From Allokutzneria sp. A3M-2-11 16 (GTDB taxonomy: Bacteria; Actinomycetota; Actinomycetes; Mycobacteriales; Pseudonocardiaceae): 64,000 nucleotides of DNA. The stretch lies in NCBI RefSeq assembly GCF_024213555.1, contig NZ_JANAVO010000004.1:62001-126000 (forward strand), read 5' to 3'. Position 1 is the first letter of the stretch; every line of letters begins with the position of its first letter. Under the pieces are notes generated by a model. It had not been told where the DNA came from. It did no database searches and saw nothing but the letters and a program-made list of their open reading frames with translations. Both the position numbers and the translations under genes were made by a program. Of this stretch, positions 16,651 through 24,148 are shown one piece after another.

Positions 16651-17307
16651 ATGGCACGGCTCCCCCAGCCGCCGTCCGCAGCCGCCCTGCAGGCCCTGCT
16701 GCGCCGCACCGAAGACGTGGTCGCGGTGCACCGGGCCACTCGCCTGGTGAGGATCTTCGCCGCGGGAGGTACCCACCCCCAGCGATGGAACTCCTTCCGC
16801 TACGCGGGACCGCTGCCGCACGCGCGCTTCGACCCGCACCCGCCCGCCGTCGGCGGCGTCTACCAGGAGACGCACGAGAACGGCGTGCTCTACTTCGGCC
16901 TGTCCGTGCGGACGAGCGTGGCCGAGGTCTTCCAGGCCACCTCCACGGTGGACCGCCGCACCCGCAGCCCGCACCTGGTGGTCATGCGCCCCAAGCGGAC
17001 GCTGCGGCTGCTCGACCTCGCCGGGCTCTGGCCGACCAGGGCGGGCGCCTCGCAGGCGATGAGCAGCGGTCCGAAGAACCGCACCCAGGCGTGGGCCAGG
17101 GTGATCCGGGCGGCCTACCCGGAGCTCGACGGGCTCTGGTACCGCTCGTCGATGGACTCCGGCAACCCCGCGATCTGCCTGTGGGACCCGCCGGGCGGCA
17201 GCGGGATGCCCGCGACGCCCGACGTGCTGCTGCCCCTGGACCACCCCGGCCTGGACCTCCCGCTGGGCCGGATCTGCCAGGAGCTGAACTACACGTTGTT
17301 GGGTTGA
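16651..17307 (+). CDS. RES-domain toxin (NAD+-degrading family)
   Basis: A 218-residue RES-domain protein. The domain's conserved Arg lies in AVHRATRLVRIF. The RWNSFRYAGPLPHARFDPHP loop and the Glu-containing GVLYFGLSVRTSVAEVFQ helix follow, then a C-terminal SSMDSGNPAICLW strand with the Ser. RES toxins such as MbcT consume NAD+ by phosphorolysis or hydrolysis; that activity is inferred from family membership. It follows the Xre-type antitoxin gene. Its 3' end overlaps the convergent GNAT gene by 19 bases. Confidence 0.75.
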   Translation: MARLPQPPSAAALQALLRRTEDVVAVHRATRLVRIFAAGGTHPQRWNSFRYAGPLPHARFDPHPPAVGGVYQETHENGVLYFGLSVRTSVAEVFQATSTVDRRTRSPHLVVMRPKRTLRLLDLAGLWPTRAGASQAMSSGPKNRTQAWARVIRAAYPELDGLWYRSSMDSGNPAICLWDPPGGSGMPATPDVLLPLDHPGLDLPLGRICQELNYTLLG

Positions 17308-17834
17308 TCGACCCGTAGCCGCACGGAGTACCTGCGCTCCGGCAGTCGCGCCCCGTTCAGCTCGATGTCCTTGTGCACGTCGTCGTCCTGCCAGCCCTGT
17401 GAGCGGTAGAAGTTGCGCGCGAGGGCGTTGTCGTCGAGGACCCACAGCACGGCCGTGGTGAACCCGCTCTCGGCGAGGTGCCGCAGTCCCGCGCGGTGCA
17501 CGGCGCCGCCCGCCCCGGTCCCCCACAGGTCGGGATCGGCGTAGATCGCATAGAGCTCCCCGGTCGGTTCCGGGAAGTCCTCGTCGTCCGAGCGGGCCGC
17601 GCCGACCCCCGCGTAGGAGCCGATCCGGCCCGACTCGTCCGCGGCCACGAAGACCGCGGAGGGCCCGGGGGCGGCGATCCACCGCTCCCACCCGGGTACG
17701 CGCTGCTCGGGGTCCATCGAGTCGAGGAACGCGTCGTCCACGATTCCCCGGTACGCCCGCCGCCACGCGTTCACGTTGATACGGGCGATTTCCACCGCAT
17801 CCGCCGCGGCCGCCCGGCGCACTGTCCACATCAT
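17289..17834 (-). CDS. GNAT-family N-acetyltransferase
   Basis: A 181-residue single-domain GNAT protein. The acetyl-CoA binding segment is LYAIYADPDLWGTGAGGAVHRAGL at about residues 95-118, and the C-terminal substrate strand is LWVLDDNALARNFYRSQGW. It starts at ATG 17834, with a second Met next to it. It converges on the RES toxin gene, overlapping it by 19 bases. The substrate is unknown. Confidence 0.82.
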   Translation of the reverse strand: MMWTVRRAAAADAVEIARINVNAWRRAYRGIVDDAFLDSMDPEQRVPGWERWIAAPGPSAVFVAADESGRIGSYAGVGAARSDDEDFPEPTGELYAIYADPDLWGTGAGGAVHRAGLRHLAESGFTTAVLWVLDDNALARNFYRSQGWQDDDVHKDIELNGARLPERRYSVRLRVDQPNNV

Positions 17835-17921
17835 GTGGGGAAGCGTGCGCCAAGCGGCCGCAAACAGCGAGTCGATTTCTTCAAGATCTCGATATTCGGT
17901 TGGAGCTACGCGAGGTTGGAG

Positions 17922-19859
17922 CTACCCCAGGTGCCTGCTCCACCAGTCGAGGACGGCGTCGAAGCGCTGCTTCCGGTGACTGGGCAGGCCGCTGCGGCTG
18001 AGCTCGTGCCCTTCACCGGGGAACAACAGGAACTCGGCGGCGACTCCGTTGCGGCGCAAGGCGACGAACTGCCGCTGGGCCTGCTCGATCGGGCAGCGCC
18101 AGTCCTCCTCGGAGTGCACGACGGCGAACGGGATCGTGACCTTGTCGGCGTGGTAGAGCGGGCTCTGCCGCCGCTGCGCCTCCGGGTCGGCGCCGCAGTA
18201 CGCCTCCGCGAAGTACCAACCGATGTCGGAGGAACCGGTGAAGGAGTCCCAGGCGTTGACCGCGCGCTCGCTCCACGCCGCCTTGAACCGCTCCCCGTGG
18301 TGCGCGGCCAGCCAGCTCGTCATGAAGCCGCCGTACGAACCGCCCATCACACCAACGCGATCGGCGTCACAGTCGGGGCGCTCCAGTGCGGCGTCCAGGA
18401 GGGCGAGCACGTCGTCGGCGTCCACGGTGCCCATCGCGCCGATGATCGCGCGGCCGTGCTTCTCGCCGTATCCCGCCGAGCCACGGGGGTTGGGCAGCAC
18501 AACCGCGTACCCGGCCTCCGCGTACACCTGGGCCTCGTCGAAGAAACCCCAGCCGTAGTAACGGAAAGGCCCGCCGTGCACGTTGAGGAGCACGGGGTGC
18601 GGCCCCTCGCCCTTGGGCAGCACGAGCCACCCGTGCACCGGGTAGCCGTCCGGGGCGGTGCCGGAGATCTCGATGGTCTTGTGCAGCCCGGCCGCCCGCA
18701 CGTCGGCGGCGAAGTCGGTGCGCACCAACGGGTTCTCCGCCTCCAGGGTGACGACCTCACCCGGACTGTCCACTGTGGAGACAACGGCGGCGATGCGGTC
18801 GCCGTCCGCGGTGAAGGCGTTGACCACACCGCGCTCGCCGAGCACCGGCTTCAGCTCGTCCAGCACCGCGTTCTCGGCGCCGTCCGGCACCAGGCGGAGT
18901 TCGTTCGCCCCGCGCACGCGCACCACGACCAGCACGCCCCCGGGAACCGGCACGGGCACGCCGGAGCCCGACTCGCAGTCGACCGTCTCGGCGTCGGTGA
19001 GCCTGGTGCCCGTCGTCGGCTCGCCGCCGATGCTCAGCGGCGCACGGAAAAGCCCGCTGTTGCGCGCCACCGCGTGGATTCCCTCGAAATCGGCGCCGTA
19101 GTAGAGGACGTCGCCGTCTGGCAGCGCGACCGGGTGCTCGACCCCACCGCCGGAGCGCACCGCGAGCGTGAGCCCGCCGCTGCCGTCCGCCGGAACGGAG
19201 TACAGGTCCTCCTGCAACGTGTCCCAGGCGTCGAGGTCCCGGTCGGAAACGACCAGGAGGTGCGCGCCGTCGGGTGTCCACGCGGGCGAGGCGACGCGTG
19301 TCGTGCCATCGGTGAGCTGCACCGGCTCGGCGTCGAAGTCCAGCGCGTCGACCACGAACAACCGCGGTCGCCGGTCGCTGATGAACCCGATGTTGTCGAA
19401 GCGGTACTGGTAACCGGTGAAGCGGCGCGGAGCCTCCTTGGCCGCGGTCACGCCTTCCTCGGTGCCGTAGCGCCCCTCTTCGGGGATGCGCGCCACGAAG
19501 GCGATGCGCCGGGAGTCCGGGGCCCACACCGGGACGTCCACACCGAGCGGCAACGCGGTGACGGCGCGGGCGTCTCCGCCGGAGGTCGGCATGACGTGCA
19601 GCTGCGGCTTGCCGCCCTCCTCCGCCACGCGCAGGAACGCCACCCACTCGCCGTCCGGGGAGATGCGGGGCGCGGAGTCGCGCGTGCCGAAGGTCAGCCG
19701 CCACGGCGCCTCAGGGGACTCGGCCAGCGGCACCCGCCACAGCGCGGAGCGGTAGGCGTTGGCCGTCAGGTCCGGCGTCGCCACATCGGTCAGGAGCAGA
19801 TCTCCGTGCAGGGCCAACGTTCCGGGGGTGTGCAGCAGCGCAAGGTCATCCGGTCGCAT
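17922..19859 (-). CDS. S9-family serine peptidase (acylaminoacyl/prolyl-oligopeptidase type)
   Basis: A 645-residue cytoplasmic peptidase. The N-terminal half is a beta-propeller built of WD-like strands (APRISPDGEWVAFLR, RIAFVARIPEEG). The C-terminal alpha/beta hydrolase domain has the nucleophile in GGSYGGFMTSW at about residue 506, the acid in VVHSEEDWRCP and the histidine in FPGEGHELSRSG. It would release N-terminal residues or cut short peptides. ATG 19859 starts the frame. The gene stands alone, between the GNAT gene and the IclR gene. Confidence 0.85.
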   Translation of the reverse strand: MRPDDLALLHTPGTLALHGDLLLTDVATPDLTANAYRSALWRVPLAESPEAPWRLTFGTRDSAPRISPDGEWVAFLRVAEEGGKPQLHVMPTSGGDARAVTALPLGVDVPVWAPDSRRIAFVARIPEEGRYGTEEGVTAAKEAPRRFTGYQYRFDNIGFISDRRPRLFVVDALDFDAEPVQLTDGTTRVASPAWTPDGAHLLVVSDRDLDAWDTLQEDLYSVPADGSGGLTLAVRSGGGVEHPVALPDGDVLYYGADFEGIHAVARNSGLFRAPLSIGGEPTTGTRLTDAETVDCESGSGVPVPVPGGVLVVVRVRGANELRLVPDGAENAVLDELKPVLGERGVVNAFTADGDRIAAVVSTVDSPGEVVTLEAENPLVRTDFAADVRAAGLHKTIEISGTAPDGYPVHGWLVLPKGEGPHPVLLNVHGGPFRYYGWGFFDEAQVYAEAGYAVVLPNPRGSAGYGEKHGRAIIGAMGTVDADDVLALLDAALERPDCDADRVGVMGGSYGGFMTSWLAAHHGERFKAAWSERAVNAWDSFTGSSDIGWYFAEAYCGADPEAQRRQSPLYHADKVTIPFAVVHSEEDWRCPIEQAQRQFVALRRNGVAAEFLLFPGEGHELSRSGLPSHRKQRFDAVLDWWSRHLG

Positions 19860-19925
19860 GAATCCGGACCGTACCCGACTCTTAGCAAGGCGTACGAAAA
19901 AAAGGCGCCATCGTTGTACACCTCG

Positions 19926-20699
19926 CTACAGCAGCAGCGCCGCCAGGGACTGGGCCGCATGGCGTACCTCCGGCGCGAAGGACTCGATCTGCTCGCGGCC
20001 GACGAGGAAGGCGACGCCGGACACGCTGACCCCGCCCACCGGGCGCCCGGACGCGTCCAGCAACGGCGCGGCCACGCAGCGGATCGAGGGCTCGTTCTCC
20101 TCGTCGTCGACGGCGTAGCCACGCCGCCGGACCTCGGCGAGTTCGGTGTCCAGCCGGTCGCGCTCGGTGATGGTGGCCGGGGTCCGCCGCGCCTGCCCGG
20201 CCGCGCCGAGGACGTCGTCGACCTCGCCCGCGCCGAGGTGCGCCAGGACGCACTTGCCGATCGCCGTGCTGTGCAGCGGCAGCCACATCCCGATCCGGGA
20301 GGAGGTGCGGAACGGCTGGTCGGCTTCCACCTTGTGGGTGTAAACCGCGCGGTCCCCCGCTCGCAGCGCGAGGTGCACCGTATGGCCCACCTGGCGTTGC
20401 AGCTCGGTGAGCACCTGGTCCACCCCCCGGTCGTCGTCCCCGGCGACCTGGGCGGCCATCGCGCGCAGCCGCGGCCCCGGCGCGTACCGGCCGCCGCCGT
20501 GGCTGTGCACGAACCCGCGGTCGGCGAAGGTGCCGAGGATGCGGTGGGCGCTGGGCTTGGGCACCCCGGCCGTCGCGGCGATCTCGGCGAGCCGGTGCGG
20601 GGCGCCCGGCATGGACACCGCCTCGAGCACCCGCAGCGCCTTCTCCACGGCGTTCCCGGCGGACGACGAACGACCGTTGCCCCCGGTCTCGGCTGTCAT
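19926..20699 (-). CDS. IclR-family transcriptional regulator
   Basis: A 257-residue regulator with an IclR winged helix at about residues 20-80 (HRLAEIAATAGVPKPSAHRIL) and the effector-binding domain after it (STAIGKCVLAHL, GGVSVSGVAFLVG). ATG 20699 was chosen because GAGGAG lies about 8 bases upstream; the frame is open further but lacks this support. It is divergent from the zinc alcohol dehydrogenase gene, with a perfect palindrome between them. It probably controls that gene and itself in response to a small carbon compound. Confidence 0.88.
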   Translation of the reverse strand: MTAETGGNGRSSSAGNAVEKALRVLEAVSMPGAPHRLAEIAATAGVPKPSAHRILGTFADRGFVHSHGGGRYAPGPRLRAMAAQVAGDDDRGVDQVLTELQRQVGHTVHLALRAGDRAVYTHKVEADQPFRTSSRIGMWLPLHSTAIGKCVLAHLGAGEVDDVLGAAGQARRTPATITERDRLDTELAEVRRRGYAVDDEENEPSIRCVAAPLLDASGRPVGGVSVSGVAFLVGREQIESFAPEVRHAAQSLAALLL

Positions 20700-20754
20700 C
20701 GCAAACTCCTCGCCGCGTTGATCTGCGACCCACAATTCAAGCAGCGCCCCCGCC

Positions 20755-20771
20755 GTTCCACAACGTGGAAC
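20755..20771. promoter_or_regulatory. Candidate IclR operator
   Basis: A perfect inverted repeat GTTCCAC - AAC - GTGGAAC lies in the 176-bp gap between the divergent IclR and alcohol dehydrogenase genes. Its size and position are as expected for an IclR-family dimer site. Confidence 0.65.
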
Positions 20772-20875
20772 AATTCGGGCATATTCCCCGGCAGAGCCCC
20801 CGGTCGGCCGATCAGGACGGGCCCCGGGGCGGTCGATCACTCCAGTGGGATCACGTGCCCGCGGGGAGGTGCCGG

Positions 20876-21907
20876 ATGACCCAGTTCACCGAGCGCGAGT
20901 TCGCCGCGGTGCTGCACGGGCCGCGCGACCTCCGGCTGGAGGAGGTGGACCGGCCGCGACCCGGGCCGGGCCAGGTCCTCGTCCAGATCGAGCGGGTCGG
21001 CCTCTGCGGGACCGACCTCAACTACTACGTGGACGGCTACAACGGCCCCACGGTGCTGAGCACGCCCACCGTGCTCGGTCACGAGGCGTCCGGCATCGTC
21101 GTCGGAGTCGGCGAGGGCACGCCGCCGAAGCTGCTCGGCAGGCAGGTCGCGCTCGAACCCGCGACCTCCTGCGGGGTCTGCCTGCTGTGCCGCAGCGGCC
21201 GGTCCAACCTCTGCTCCAGCGGCTACTGCCTCGGTTCCCCGCCGACCAACGGCGCGCTGCGCGAGCACGTGGTGATCGAGCACCGCCTCGCCCACCCGCT
21301 GCCGGAACGGCTCAACCCGGAGGAGGGCGTGCTGATCGAGCCGCTCGCGGTGGGCTGCTGGGCGGTGCACCGCGCCAGGGTCGCCACCGGTCACCGGGTC
21401 CTGGTCACCGGCGCGGGCCCGATCGGCCTGCTCACCGCCAAGGCGGCGCTGGCGGCCGGGGCGCTGGAGGTGACCGTCGCCGACGTGCACCCGCAGCGGC
21501 TGGAGCTGGCCCGCAGGCTGCACCCCGGCCCGGTGGTGGACCTCAACGCCGACGAGCTGCCCGGCGCGAGCATCGACCGCATGCTGGAGTGCTCCGGTGC
21601 CGCGTCGGCCCTGGAGGCGGTGGAATCGCTGAAGCCGGGCGGGGTGATCGCGCTCGTCGGCGTCCCCCAGCGCTGGCCCGCCGCGCCCCTGGGCTACGTG
21701 CAGCGGTGGGAGGTCGACCTGGTCGGCTGCTTCCGCTACGGCCCGGCCGCCTTCCGCAGCGCCATCGGCTGGTCGGGCACCGGCCGCGTCCGGCTCTCCG
21801 GCCTGGTCACGGCGAGGTTCTCGCTGGCCCACACCGGCCAGGCGATCGAAACGGCGCTCACCGACCGCACCCAGCTCAAGGTGGTCGTCCAGCCCAACGC
21901 CGCCTAG
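20876..21907 (+). CDS. Zinc-dependent medium-chain alcohol dehydrogenase
   Basis: A 343-residue MDR-family dehydrogenase, a usual length for sorbitol/threonine dehydrogenase-like enzymes. Catalytic zinc ligands are in VGLCGTD and LGHEASG. The structural zinc loop is CGVCLLCRSGRSNLC, with four Cys. The NAD(P)-binding motif is VLVTGAGPIGLLTA. It would oxidise a polyol or secondary alcohol reversibly in the cytoplasm. ATG 20876 follows GGGGAGGT. The divergent IclR gene and the palindrome between them point to substrate-induced expression. The exact alcohol is not predictable. Confidence 0.85.
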   Translation: MTQFTEREFAAVLHGPRDLRLEEVDRPRPGPGQVLVQIERVGLCGTDLNYYVDGYNGPTVLSTPTVLGHEASGIVVGVGEGTPPKLLGRQVALEPATSCGVCLLCRSGRSNLCSSGYCLGSPPTNGALREHVVIEHRLAHPLPERLNPEEGVLIEPLAVGCWAVHRARVATGHRVLVTGAGPIGLLTAKAALAAGALEVTVADVHPQRLELARRLHPGPVVDLNADELPGASIDRMLECSGAASALEAVESLKPGGVIALVGVPQRWPAAPLGYVQRWEVDLVGCFRYGPAAFRSAIGWSGTGRVRLSGLVTARFSLAHTGQAIETALTDRTQLKVVVQPNAA

Positions 21908-21963
21908 ACCCCACACCCCGATCGACCACCACCGCAGCCGAGACATGCCCGTCGTTGGGGCGT

Positions 21964-22078
21964 CTTCAAGTACCCCCGGCCCCCACCCAGAACGTCTTCA
22001 ACCGCCCCCAACCCCGGCCACCGACCGGGGTTGGGGGCGGTTCGCGACCGCTGGAACGGGGGTTCGGGGTACTTGAAG
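21964..22078. repeat. Family A palindromic element, complete copy
   Basis: Starts CTTCAAGTACCCCCGGCCC and ends GGTTCGGGGTACTTGAAG. Inner arms TTCAACCGCCCCCAACCCCGG and CCGGGGTTGGGGGCGGTTCG pair closely. It lies between the alcohol dehydrogenase and terC 3' ends, upstream of a terminator. Confidence 0.85.
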
Positions 22079-22113
22079 ACCGGCGGACCCCGCTGGAAGC
22101 CGGAGACGACAAC

Positions 22114-22141
22114 GGGGCCGGTGCGCGTGCGCACCGGCCCC
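22114..22141. terminator. Intrinsic terminator downstream of terC
   Basis: GGGGCCGGTGCG and its exact complement around a short loop form a very stable hairpin. It is 20 bases past the terC stop on the minus strand and can also end transcription from the alcohol dehydrogenase side. Confidence 0.7.
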
Positions 22142-22160
22142 GTTCGACGTCGTGTCGCGG

Positions 22161-23150
22161 CTAGTCGAGCTGCTTGACCGCCTCCGGGTCGCGCCGGACC
22201 TTGATGAGGCTGGCGATGGTGGTGATCGCCAGGACGCCGACGATCACCGACAGCGAGAGCTCGATGCCGATGTGCGGCACGTCCAGCGGCTGGCCGTCGT
22301 TGATGAACGACAGCTGGTTGGTGGCCAGCGCCTCCAGGATCAGCTTCACGCCGATGAAGCCCAGGATCACCGAGAGGCCGACGGAGAGGTAGACCAGCTT
22401 GTTCAGCAGGCCGCCGATGAGGAAGTACAGCTGCCGCAGGCCCATCAGCGCGAAGGCGTTGGCGGTGAAGACCAGGTAGGTCTCCTTGGTGAGACCGAAG
22501 ATCGCCGGGATCGAGTCCAGCGCGAAGAGCAGGTCGGTCGAGCCGATGGCCACCATGACCACGAACATCGGGGTGACCCAGCGCTTGCCGTCGATGCGCA
22601 CGAAGGACTTGGCCTCGTGGTACTCCTTGGTCACCGGGAGGACCCTGCGGATCGCGCGCAGGAACAGGTTCTCCTTGAACTCCTCGTCGTCGTGCCCGGT
22701 GAACGCCAGCTTCCAGCCGGTGTAGATCAGGAACGCGCCGAAGAGGAAGAACACCCAGGTGAAGCGCTCGATGAGCTGCGCGCCCGCCGCGATGAACGCG
22801 CCGCGCATGACCAGCGCCATCAGGATGCCGATCAGCAGCACCTTGTGCTGGTGGATCGCCGGCACCGAGAACGTCGACATGATGATGACGAAGATGAAGA
22901 GATTGTCGATCGAGAGCGAGTACTCGGTGATATAGCCGGCGAAGAACTCACCGGCGAACTGCCATCCGGAAAACATCCAGATGCCCAGTCCGAACAGAAC
23001 CGCGAGCGCGATGTAGAAGACGACCCATCTGGACGCCTCACCGATCGTGACCTCGTGCGGCTTTCTGTCCACGATCACGAGATCGATCGCGATCAGGACG
23101 AGCAGGCCGACGATCGTCGCGATCCACAGCCAGACGGGAACGTTCACCAT
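22161..23150 (-). CDS. terC: TerC-family integral membrane protein
   Basis: A 329-residue polytopic membrane protein with about nine helices. TerC hallmarks are the acidic membrane motifs EYSLSIDNLFIFVIIMSTF (about residues 75-95) and STDLLFALDSIPAIFGL (about 205-220). Members are linked to tellurite resistance and manganese export; the acidic residues may carry Mn2+ across the membrane. It starts at ATG 23150. The leader has a candidate yybP-ykoY-type riboswitch that can hide the Shine-Dalgarno sequence, which supports a manganese role. The gene ends before a terminator. Confidence 0.88.
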   Translation of the reverse strand: MVNVPVWLWIATIVGLLVLIAIDLVIVDRKPHEVTIGEASRWVVFYIALAVLFGLGIWMFSGWQFAGEFFAGYITEYSLSIDNLFIFVIIMSTFSVPAIHQHKVLLIGILMALVMRGAFIAAGAQLIERFTWVFFLFGAFLIYTGWKLAFTGHDDEEFKENLFLRAIRRVLPVTKEYHEAKSFVRIDGKRWVTPMFVVMVAIGSTDLLFALDSIPAIFGLTKETYLVFTANAFALMGLRQLYFLIGGLLNKLVYLSVGLSVILGFIGVKLILEALATNQLSFINDGQPLDVPHIGIELSLSVIVGVLAITTIASLIKVRRDPEAVKQLD

Positions 23151-23152
23151 TC

Positions 23153-23280
23153 ACCTCCGGTTCACAGGCATGCGCCATTGACCGGAGGTCTCTTCCGCCG
23201 ACTGAGCTCAGCCGACCGACGGCACCGGGAGGGAAGCCCTCCGTGATGACGATGCCGCCGCGAAGGAATACTCCCCTCCA
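23153..23280 (-). promoter_or_regulatory. Candidate yybP-ykoY-type (Mn2+) riboswitch of terC
   Basis: Reading the minus strand, GGAGGGGAGTA (23279-23269) carries the conserved GGGGAGTA of this class. The 3' side has GAGACCTCCGG (about 23194-23183), close to the class AGACCU end. GGAGG (23279-23275) can pair with CCTCC (23188-23184) as stem P1. Alternatively ACCTCCGGT (23189-23181) pairs perfectly with ACCGGAGGT (23161-23153), which contains the terC Shine-Dalgarno sequence. Ligand binding that favours P1 would free the ribosome site. An internal hairpin GGAGGG-CTT-CCCTCC lies between. The class assignment rests on these motifs and the terC context; no covariance search was possible. Confidence 0.68.
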
Positions 23281-23380
23281 ACAACGGAGCAAGATTCTCA
23301 TGCCCGACCGCCCCCGCACCAGCGGGGGTGAGCGGACACACGCTGCACGCGTCCCGGCAGGGCTGGGACGATGTGCAGCC

Positions 23381-23674
23381 ATGATCCTCGAAGTCGCCGA
23401 GATCCTTGTCCAGCCGGGCGAGGAAGAGGAGTTCGAAGCCGCCTACCGGGTGGCCGTCGCCCATCTCCTCGGCAGCCCCGGTTGCCGTTCCGCCCGTCTG
23501 ACCAGGGGCGTCGAGAACCCGAGCCGGTTCGTGCTGTTCGTGGAGTGGGACAGCGTTCAGGCCCACACCGAAGGCTTCCGGAACTCCCCCGCGTTCACCC
23601 GTTGGAGGGATGGCATCGGCCGCTTCCTGGTCGGTGCCCCGCGGGTCGAACACTTCGTTCCCGCTGGTGAGTGA
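23381..23674 (+). CDS. Antibiotic biosynthesis monooxygenase (ABM)-like protein 1
   Basis: A 97-residue ferredoxin-fold protein of the ABM type: MILEVAEILVQPGEEEEFEAAY, then SPGCRSARLTRGVENPSRFVLFVEWDS. Such small dimeric proteins include quinone-forming monooxygenases and many of unknown role. ATG 23381 matches the first beta strand; upstream in-frame starts overlap the terC leader region. A second copy follows at 23744. Confidence 0.7.
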   Translation: MILEVAEILVQPGEEEEFEAAYRVAVAHLLGSPGCRSARLTRGVENPSRFVLFVEWDSVQAHTEGFRNSPAFTRWRDGIGRFLVGAPRVEHFVPAGE

Positions 23675-23743
23675 GCGTGCGGTGGCAGCACTGACAAAAG
23701 TCACGGCTGGGCCGGGCGCCCCGACCGTGCGACGATCAGCGAT

Positions 23744-24058
23744 GTGATCGTCACGATCGCCGAGATCATCATCCGTCCCGGTGACGAGAAGGCGTTCATC
23801 GCCGCCTACCACGAGGCGTCCCGGCATATCGCCGACTCGCCTGGCTGCCGGATGCTCCGCCTGGTCCGCGGGATCGAACAACCGAACCGTTTTCTTCTCC
23901 TGTCCGAGTGGGTTTCACTCGAATCTCACATCGAGGGTTTCTATGGCTCGGACGGTTTCCTGTCGTGGCGCGCGGGCGTATGCGAATTCTTCGTCGAACC
24001 GCCCTGCGTCGAACACGTCGTGGACCTGCGGGACTCCGACCGGGAACACCTGCCGTAG
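23744..24058 (+). CDS. Antibiotic biosynthesis monooxygenase (ABM)-like protein 2
   Basis: A 104-residue paralog of the previous gene. The colinear pattern is VTIAEIIIRPGDEKAFIAAY, SPGCRMLRLVRGIEQPNRFLLLSEW and FFVEPPCVEHV. It is a tandem duplication with both copies intact and separated by 69 bases. GTG 23744 begins the first strand. The function is uncertain, as for its neighbour. Confidence 0.68.
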   Translation: MIVTIAEIIIRPGDEKAFIAAYHEASRHIADSPGCRMLRLVRGIEQPNRFLLLSEWVSLESHIEGFYGSDGFLSWRAGVCEFFVEPPCVEHVVDLRDSDREHLP

Positions 24059-24148
24059 TGCCACGAGCACGGTGCGTTGATCCCGGACACGTATCGATTC
24101 CACGTTCTGTGACGCCCTGCTCACCCGAGTTCGCATAACGTCGGCCCC

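Noticed and set aside
17478-20879. A 1133-codon open frame on the plus strand
   Set aside because: Antisense shadow of the S9 peptidase and IclR genes; composition is typical of the reverse complement of GC-rich coding sequence.
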